NCBI GenBank assembly: GCA_963931865.1
Contig: OZ007517.1
Location: 8,296,676-8,360,675, forward strand
Origin: Axinella damicornis
Taxonomy: Eukaryota > Porifera > Demospongiae > Axinellida > Axinellidae
DNA: 64,000 nucleotides
Reading direction: 5' to 3'
Made by a program: the position numbers and the translations under genes. Shown in pieces: positions 53,201 to 63,200 of this stretch. Numbering within the stretch: position 1 is the first letter of the stretch; every line of letters starts with the position of its first letter. The notes below the pieces were generated by a model that saw nothing but the letters and a program-made list of their open reading frames with translations, had not been told where the DNA came from and did no database searches.

Positions 53201-56200
53201 TTAATAGGGGTGTATTTAAAGGACAGAAAGTGTTTTTCTGTATACAGTTTGCTTCCATTCTATCTTGGTCATAGCAGGAAATAATCGAATCAGTTTTCAC
53301 TTCTGGGCCCACCCATCCGCACGAGTTATCGGTGTAGGGTGATGAGAAACGGTGAATTGATTTGGAGGGGCCTAATTCTGGAGATCCAAGTGAAATTCCT
53401 TGTGAGATTTGTTTGAGGAAATGACGTAGGACTCTTGACATTCTTGGTTCCTCTAACCACAAATTTGTGCATTCTCAGTTTGTAGTCATGAGGAGTGTGT
53501 ATGAAATACCTGACTTTAATTCCTTTTCACATTTCTACAGAACGTGTTCCGCTGATGATAGAGGTTACAGGTCTCAATGCTGCCATTGCTGGCCAGTCCG
53601 TTAACCTGACCTGCATTGTCACTCGGGGACAGAATATGTCAGGAACTCCTGATGTGCAGTGGCTAGGTCCTAGTGGTAACGTCCTCCTCAGTGGGAATGA
53701 TGGCATTGTGGTGGATGATACTGCCATGGTTAGCAACTCCACGTTTGTCAGGACACTTCAGTTCACTCCAGTTCGGACATCACATGGTGGACTGTACACA
53801 TGCCAGGCTATGGCAGATTCAGTTAATAGAAGAAAGGCTATTAACCTCACTGTACAAAGTAAGTGTATGGTTAGAATGTTTGTGCATGCGCGACACTGCC
53901 TTTGTAGGTCTCCAGCACTAATAGTGTTAGTCACACAATGCTTGAGTATAGTGCCTATAGTGCATGTGTTTAAGCTGTCAATGACTTTCTTTGTAGTTCC
54001 ACTTCCAAAATGTGACCATCGTACCAGATCGAGCTGGTCCCCTGTACTCCGGAACCAGTCTTAACCTCACCTGCAGTGTTCAGTTCAGCTCCATAGTAGA
54101 CACAAACATCAGTGTGAACATCTCCTGGATTGGACCAAATGGAGAGATGCTCCCTAGTACCGTTGTAGCTGAAGACCCACCATTGGCCTTCAGCAGTAGC
54201 ACTGACCATGGGGCATTGGAGGGTGTTTACTCAAAGGGAGTATATTATGGAGACTATGGAACCGTCTTTGGTATACAAACAGAACTGCACTGCCCACAGT
54301 CAACCTGTCGTTAATATAGGTATCCACTTTGGCCATGTAGTCATGGCGAATTGTGCAAAATTCTTTGTCCAATGGATGGCTTGTCATAATTATTTCGCTT
54401 TGCATGAAACAAGATGGAATGCCTTTGATAAGAGACATTTTAAGTAGGTAAGACTTGGTTCGTATACAATCACAAGCTGAATATTTTAATGGTGCCAAAC
54501 CTTTGATCTTCCCACTTCTCTTCAGACCTCCCACACACTGTGACCATCTCAGAGTCTGGGACAGCAGTGGCAGGGAACACCCTCACTCTGACCTGCACTG
54601 TGAATGTGGGCATCCAACCAGTTGTACAGTGGATACACTCCAATGGTACTATTGTCACCAGCATTAGCGGGATCACTGTGGGCTCCCCTGTGAGGTCAGA
54701 CAACATCACAAACCTCAACCTCACATTCAACCCTCTCTCCACCTCCTATGGAGGACCGTACACCTGCCAGTCGGAGGTGATTGAGGCTTCATCAACACGA
54801 AATTCCACTGAAAATATCACTGTACAAAGTGAGTTAGTGTATACACATTGCACACATTTATGTATTCAACTATTAATCTGTGTTCTGTCTTTTGGTTAGT
54901 TGGATCCCTATCTCTGAGTACCAGTCGTGAACCGAATGAGACCCTGTATGTCAATCAGAATGTCACCCTCACATGCACTGCCAGCCTGTCACCATCTGTA
55001 GACACCAGTGTAACTGTGGTAGTCACATGGAGCGGTCCAAGAGGAGTTCAATCCAACACTGCCATGACAACACAGAGAGAATACACCAATGCTGTTACTC
55101 ATAGTCAACTACAGACAAGTGACTCTGGTAACTACACTTGTAGTGCTACTGCCAGGCCTGATGTGTCGTCTACCTTTGTTGCTGCAAGTATGAACACCAC
55201 CAGTGTGCTGAGTATTGTGGTAGTAGGTAAGACTCTGTTGATACTATCACAAACTGAGTAGGGTTGGAAAGGACGCTGGTAAGGTGTGGCCTTGAAACAA
55301 GTTGCAGAAAACAATCACCCAAAGGATACCAATGCCAAAATATCCAGGCTATCCATACTGTGGCTGTGAATCAGTTGGTGACACTCCGCTGAATGGTTCT
55401 TTACTATAGTATAGTAGTATAATATGTAATAATATAGCTATACCGACAGACAATTGTGCACACCAGAGTGTCCATTTCTTATGTGAGGTTTCCCAGGTAC
55501 TGTAATTGTTTGTATTGTGCCACTGTCTGTCAGTATTTATCTAATTCATACTGCTCTGCAATTCCATTGAGTGTGATAGTCAACGTGCTTCGGTATATGC
55601 AAGAATCAAATGTTAACTCTTTGTGGCAGGACGAACAAGCATACACAGATTTGTTTTTTCTCTGATTTACAGCTTCAGCCTCAGCTCCTACCGTAATGGT
55701 GGATTCCCTGTCCCCCACTTCCATCACCCTCACCTGGACCCAGCCAGTGGACGATATTGTGAGCAGCTATGAGATAGTGTTCTCCTACCAGGGACCTTGC
55801 AGTGGATTCACCCACACCAACACCACCACTGTGGAGGGTACTAGCAGGAGCTACACACTGACTGCACTACAGGAGTTCAGCAACTACACTGTCAGTGTGA
55901 CAGCTGTGAATGATGTTGAGAATGCAACTGCTACTGTATTGGGCACCACATTGAGTGCAGGTAATCAATAGTGTCTCTGTTACAGTACTACTGGGAGAAG
56001 GAGCAGTTGGTTATACGTATAGGTGCTGCCAAGGAATATGACCTGTCATAATCAGCGATTCAATGATTTGGCAATTGGAGGCCACTGTGGATCCAGTGGG
56101 GATTACATCCACTTGAAACCGAAGGATTCCCCCATTTGGTTTGCAAAGTGCAAAGGTAGTGTAATAGGCGATACTGGTTACATCACTCCAGCCTTTTGCT

Positions 56201-57249
56201 TTTTGGCATTACAAAGTAATTGTGCTTAGAATGTATAATACAGTTTCCTGTTTGACTATTGATCTTTCTGGCAGTTTTAGTTTCCCTACTGTCATTCTTT
56301 CAGTTCCTAGTGGTGTACCCCAAGCAGTTCTGGCTGTGGCGACAGGCAGCAGTTCAATCTTTGTCCAGTGGGATCGTGTTAGTTGTATCGACCGTAACAG
56401 TGAGATCACAGGATACACAATCCGCTATAATCTGTCTGGTGGTGCTCCATCAGATATCCCCATCTTGGGCACTACTAGAAGTGACAGGATCTACACAATA
56501 ACTGCACTCAGTGTAGCCACCAGCTATACTATCATGGTAGCAGCAAACTCCAGTGGTATGACTACAGGGCCGTTTAGTGACTCCACCAATGTGGAGACAT
56601 ATGGTGAGGACTCACTGTAACTGATATTGTTGTACATACATGCCTTCTTGCTGTTTTTGATAACCACATGTACTTCACTTCTGCTTTGCTTGTTTGTGGT
56701 CGGAAGGTGCACACTCAAATGGGGCATCCCATCCCATTCAAAAGTGTAGAATTTAGGAACTGAGGATGTGTAATCCCTAGCCTCGTTCCCAGGCGCCTGG
56801 TAATTGGGGAGAAGAGCGCCTGGTATCCACGGTTTGCACATGTGTGGCTCCCCAGGTTTTGTGGGGAACTTGGAAACTACTGTTATAGAGTAAGCGATTG
56901 ATTATCGGACGACATGTATAATCGGACGCGTTAGCGCCGAGCGCGTATATTACCGGAAGTGGGCAGGACCTTCAGTCAATACTACAGACCAATTGCACTT
57001 TGAGTTGAAAGTTTGGTGATTCTCTGTTGCTTGCTTCTGGAACTACAGCCAGCCAAAGATCATTTTTGGACAAAGGTATGATCGGACGAATTGATGTATT
57101 ATCGTACGACACTCCCTGCTTCTTCTCTGAAGGAACTTTCTCCGAGATTTTTACATTTTCGGGAAGCCTCATGATCCCTCTGCTGCAAGAATTCGTGCAG
57201 ACTGATCGCTGCTACACACCTCTATGCACTGCCTTTGGCAGCGTGCAAT

Positions 57250-57288
<39 letters not shown>

Positions 57289-60200
57289 ACACTTTTTGGT
57301 AGCTGTCTCCGCCCCTGTACTTGTTGTACTGCAAGCTGCAAAAGCTATGTAGAAGGGAATGGGTCTAATCACTTATACAGCCACCAGAAAGGGTGGACAG
57401 GGTGAGGTGCGTGTTGTCAATATCTGGGTAATACAGCACATGGAAATGTTACTTACCTGCTAGTAGTCTAAACTGTCATGTATTCCCATGCAGTTCATTT
57501 GTGATTTGTTTTCAATTTTCAGCTGTTGGGCTTACCCTGAATGGTGTGAACCATGCCAACAACAGCATTGTGACCAGGACAGACATTGGAACTGGTAGCA
57601 CTGCTCTGCTCTGCACAACTACCCTACCTGGCTGCTGTTCATCTTCATTCCCTGACACTCAGTGGTACTTTCCCGATGGAAGTCAAGTCCAGAATAATGG
57701 TGGTCTTCCATACTACCGAACTAGAAGTAGAGTGTCTCCATCAGTGCTGCTCCACCGCAACACTCAGGGTACCACAACAGGGATCTTCCGCTGTGACATA
57801 CTTGATGCCAGTGGAGTACTACAGAGAATGTTTGTGGGGATATATGACAGTGGAACTGGTGAGTCCTGTACATTGAGTGAGTGGTTGGTTTTTTGCAAGG
57901 AGATATCTTGCATTCAGGATCTTCAGCCAACTACCGGTTGTATGTTCACATTAATGGTAAGGCATGTGTACAAGCCGGTGAACATGATCAGTGTCCGTAT
58001 TCAGATATGCATGGATACGCCTAGCTTCACAAACCTCCCCATTCACTCTACCTAGCTTTTCATACACAACTAGCCAATCAATAAACTCTACATTCTTTCT
58101 TTTTCAAAGATTTCTTCAAAGTTCCGTTCAAATGATTACACTAAAGCAATGATACAGCAATTCAAAGTGACTTCAAAGTGTTGCTTTCCCCATCAGAAGG
58201 ACACTTGTGCTCCAAATGTAGCTAAATGCATGCAGGACTGGTCAGTACCACCATCATCATAAGTTGCTCTATGTTCACACTGTCCGCTCAAGCTGTGACA
58301 AAGGCCAGAAATTATCTGTGATTGCACAGAAACTGCATGTGACATCATAGCCGCACATGTAAATCATCCAGTGGTTTTGTGACCCATTTGGGAATCTCAA
58401 CAGCATGAGACACACTAATTGAGTCAAAATAACCACCATACTTCTAACATGTATACCTCTTGTGAGAATAAGATGATAAAACAATCATGACACAATTTAT
58501 ACAATGTATTTTAATGTGATCGTTTTCTCCAGGGAACCTTGAGGTGACTTCCCTCCAGTTCCAGCTGACCACAGACCCGAATGCCACTACTCCAACTTTC
58601 ACCCTAACCTGTATCTCCACTGGTGGTCCTGTCACTACTTTCTCTTGGAGGAGAGACGGTGCATTAGTGACTAATAATAACAGTTACAACATTGCTACAC
58701 CCGTAGTTACTGATGCTGTGAGTGGTACCTACAGCCTCAACCTGACAGTGATGGGGAGACGAGCAGGGCAGTATGAGTGCAGCGTGACCAACAGCAGGAC
58801 ATCTATGGACACTGGAAACCTAACAATTGAGGGTAAGTCTATGTTCAGTTTGCTCAACAATGTATATACGTAGTTCAAATGGAACAAAATGTCTTCTTTG
58901 GGTTCTTTAAAGTGGTTCCTCTCTGTTTTGTCAACTGCACATACAATTAATCTTTGCCTTTGTGCACAAGTAGCCCATTTGTTTGTTAACCCACATTGCG
59001 GGCCTTCATTGTGACAAGTTTACCTGTCGATGGTATATTATACAAGCTCTCATTCCAAATTAGCTGCTTTGTGCTCTTTGACCATACTAGTAAGACAAAG
59101 AACAAACAAACGTTTGTCTCCACAATTACATACTACGTTCCTCTTATGGAGTCCTACCGCTTCTGCCTTGTTATCATAGAGCTGGGGAATTAAGTATACC
59201 TTGAATTAAGTTTACAAGGTGTAGTCCACTGTCGATAACGTTATTCTGATCACAACATGCACTGTTTCTTGACTGTATAATATTATATACCTTGAATTAA
59301 GTTTACAAGGTGTAGTCCACTGTCGATATCTTCATACTGATCATGCTGTTTCTTGACTGCTACAGCTGCTGACCCACCTACTGATCTCACTGTTGAATCA
59401 GTTGGCCCAACCAGCATCAGAGTCTCCTGGACTGCACCCACTTCAGTAACCACTGTTGCAGGGTATCAGATATACTACCTGGCAGAGGGAGACTCAAGCA
59501 GTGTGCCTGTCAATGCTGGTGTAACTAGCTACACACTGGGCAACCTCCAAGATGGCCTCACATACATCATCACCGTGGTGACCCTCTCCATACACCTGCC
59601 AAGTTCCGTGGTTGGGCCTGAGGCTGTTACCCTCGGTAAATCCCTGTACCTACATATACCATGTACGTATTTCGACTCTTGTAAGTATGTATGGTATCCA
59701 TTGGACAGAACTTTTGACACCGTCCCTTCTAGTAATTTGATCGCAAGGCCCTTCCAATTCAATACATTGTTTCTCATCTCCCTTTCGTTTCTGCCAGCAT
59801 CAATTTTCAGCATGTAGATATTTCCTTACACATATAGTGCATGCCACAAATGACTACTTCCTTCGACCTTTGACCTCCCCCTATTAACTTGACTGTGTTT
59901 TGCTGAGAGCCAGGAAATGTGAAATCCACGTCAATCTACAGAAAAGGTGCACCTTTTCTGTTACACAGCTGGTACTTTCATCCGAGGTAAGTACCCAAGT
60001 ATGTAAATTGTTAAGGACAGAAAATGTTTTTCTATGCAGTTTGCTTGCATTGTACCCTGGTCATAGTACAGGAAATGATGACATAATCGAATTAGTCTTC
60101 ACTTCTGGGCCCACCCATCCACATGAGTTATTGGTGTAGGGTGATGAGAAATGGTGAATTGATTTGGAGGGGCCTAATTCTGGAGATCCAAGTGAAATTC

Positions 60201-63200
60201 CTTGTGAAATTTGTTTGAGGGAATGACGTAAGACTCTTGGTTCCTCTAACCACAAATTTGTGCATTCTCAGTTTGTAGTCATGAGGAGTGTGTATGAATT
60301 ACCTACTTTAATTCCTTTTCACATTTCTACAGAACGTGATCCACTGACAATAGAGGTTACAGGTCTCAATGCTGCCATAGCTGGCCAGGCCGTTAACCTG
60401 ACCTGCACTGTCACTCGGGGACGGAATATGTCGGGAACTCCTGATGTGCAGTGGCTAGGTCCTAGTGGTAACGTCCTCCTCAGTGGGAGTGATGGCATCG
60501 TGGTGGATGATACTGCCACGGTTAGCAACTCCACGTTTGTCAGGACACTTCAGTTCACTCCAGTTCGGACATCACATGGTGGACTGTACACATGCCAGGC
60601 TATGGCAGATTCAGTTAATAGAAGAAAGGCTATTAACCTCACTGTACAAAGTAAGTGTATGTATGTGCATGCGCGGCACTGCCTTTGTAGGTTAATACTG
60701 TTAGTCACACAATGCATGACTATAGTGCCTATAGTGCATGTGTTTAAGCTGTCAATGACTTTCTTTGTAGTTCCACTTCCAAATGTGACCATCTTACCAG
60801 ATCGAGCTGGTCTCCTGTACTCCGGGACCAGTCTTAACCTCACCTGCAGTGTTCAGTTCAGCTCCGTAGCAGACACAGACATCAGTGTGAACATCTCCTG
60901 GATTGGACCAAATGGAGAGATGCTCACTAGTACCATTGTAGCTGAAGACCCACCATTGGCCTACAACAGTACCACCACCATTTTGTTAAGCAGCAACGAT
61001 TCAGGAACCTATAGCTGCAATGCCACTGCCAATCCAGTCCCACCAATGACTTCAATTGTTGCAAGTGAAACAGGCATGGCCACTCAGGATCTTACTGTAA
61101 TAGGTGAGTGATAGCTACCATAGGCGCTCTAATTATGCATCCTTTCTAATTCTGCTTCAAAATTCACAGTCTCAAACAGATAATTTCCACCGTTTCAGTG
61201 CATGCAGTGAGACCAGCTTGTTGTAGCCTCCCGAATGCCTGATTCCATCTCGTGCGAGACTGGTGGATGGTGGTTTGTGTCAACTGAGGAAATTGAGTCA
61301 ATTTCTGTGGATTGTGCCGAGTCAGCATGATTTACAAAATGTAGGCTGGATATATTCTGTTCACGTAGCTAGAATACTGTATCCGTGAACATTTCTGAAG
61401 AACCAGAAATGTCAGTGTCACGAAGTGATAGCTAGAGCTTTCAACAAGAACTCACAATGTACTCACAATATACTCATTATGTCGAACATCACATATTATG
61501 CTCATAATTAGGCTCTAGACAGGTCACATTACTGTCAGCACCAGTGTTTACTGACCTTGTGTGTATATAAGCCCCATTCATTGCTGTGACTGGAGATCCC
61601 CCATGAAACTGAACTATACGACACTCACGCCTGCGCGCGGTACGGTAGCGAACCGTGACAGTCAGCAATGATGAAGAAGGTATACAGATATTTCTATGGC
61701 GAACCCTCAAAGTGACTGTGTCAACTAAGCTTTCTTGTGGTAGTGAGCCCTCTGTTCCTTGGTTAGCATGTTCACTGACACTGTGGATTTCATGGAGGTT
61801 TCCCCAATTGACAGTGCTGATGTGAATGTGCTCTTTGCACAGGGTGTGTGCCAATTCATATGGTTTTGTAGTTCGCCCTTCCTGGAAAGGACTCTGGTAA
61901 GGGGTGGCCTGCAAACACTTGAAACAAGTTGCAAGAAAACAATCACCCAAAGGATGCCAATGCCATAATATCCAGGATATCCATACTGTGCTGTGAATCA
62001 GTTGGTGACACTCCGCTGAATGGTTCTTTACTATAATGTAGTAGTATATTATGTAATAATATAGCATACCGACAGACCATTGTGCACACCAGAGTGTCCA
62101 TTTCTTATGTGAGGTTTCCCAGGTACTGTAATTGTATTATTGTCACTGTCTGTCAGTAATTATCTAATTCATAAACACATACTGCATTCTCATGGTCAAC
62201 GTGCTTCGGTATAAGCAAGAATCAAATGTTCTTTGTGGCAGGACGAACAAGCATACACAAATTTGTTGTTTCTCTGATTTACAGCTTCAGCCTCAGCTCC
62301 CTCAGCTCCTACCGTAATGGCGGATTCCCAGTCCCCCACTTCCATCACCCTCACCTGGACCCAGCCAGTGGACGATATTGTGAGCAGCTATGAAATAGTG
62401 TTCTCCTACCAGGGACCTTGCAGTGGATTCACCCACACCAACACCACCACTGTGGAGGGTACTAGCAGGAATTATGCACTGACTGCACTAGAGGAGTTCA
62501 GCAACTACACTGTCAATGTGACAGCTGTGAATGATGTTGGGAATGCAACTGCTACTGTATTGGGCACCACATTGAGTGCAGGTAATCAATATTGTCTCTG
62601 TTACTGTATTACTGGGAGAAGGAGCAGTTGGTCGTACGTAGGTGCTGCCCAGGAAGTTCAATATCCATGATTTGGCAACAGGTGGTCACTATTGATCCAG
62701 TGGGGATACCGAAAAATTTCCCCATTTGGTTTGCAAAGTACAAAGGTTGTGTAATAGGCCATACATGTTTCATCATTCCCACCTTTTGCTTTTTGGCATT
62801 ACAATACACTTCACAATGTAACTGTGCTAATAATATAATAAAAGGTTCCTGTTTGACTATTGACCTTTCTGGCAGTTTTATGTTTCCCTACTGTCATACT
62901 TTCTTTGCTATTAGTTCCGAGTGGTGTACCTGAAGCAGTTCTGGCTGTGGCGACAGGCAGCACTTCAATCTCTGTCCAGTGGGATCGTGTTAGTTGTATC
63001 GACCGTAACAGTGAGATCACAGGATACACACTCCGCTATGCTCCGTCTGGTGATGTCATGCACATCATGGGCACTACTAGAAGTGACAGAGCCTACACAA
63101 TATCTGGACTCAATGAAGCCACCATCTACACTATCATGGTAGCAGCGGACACCAATGGTGTGACTACAGGGCCGTTTAGTGATCCTGTCAATGTGGAGAC

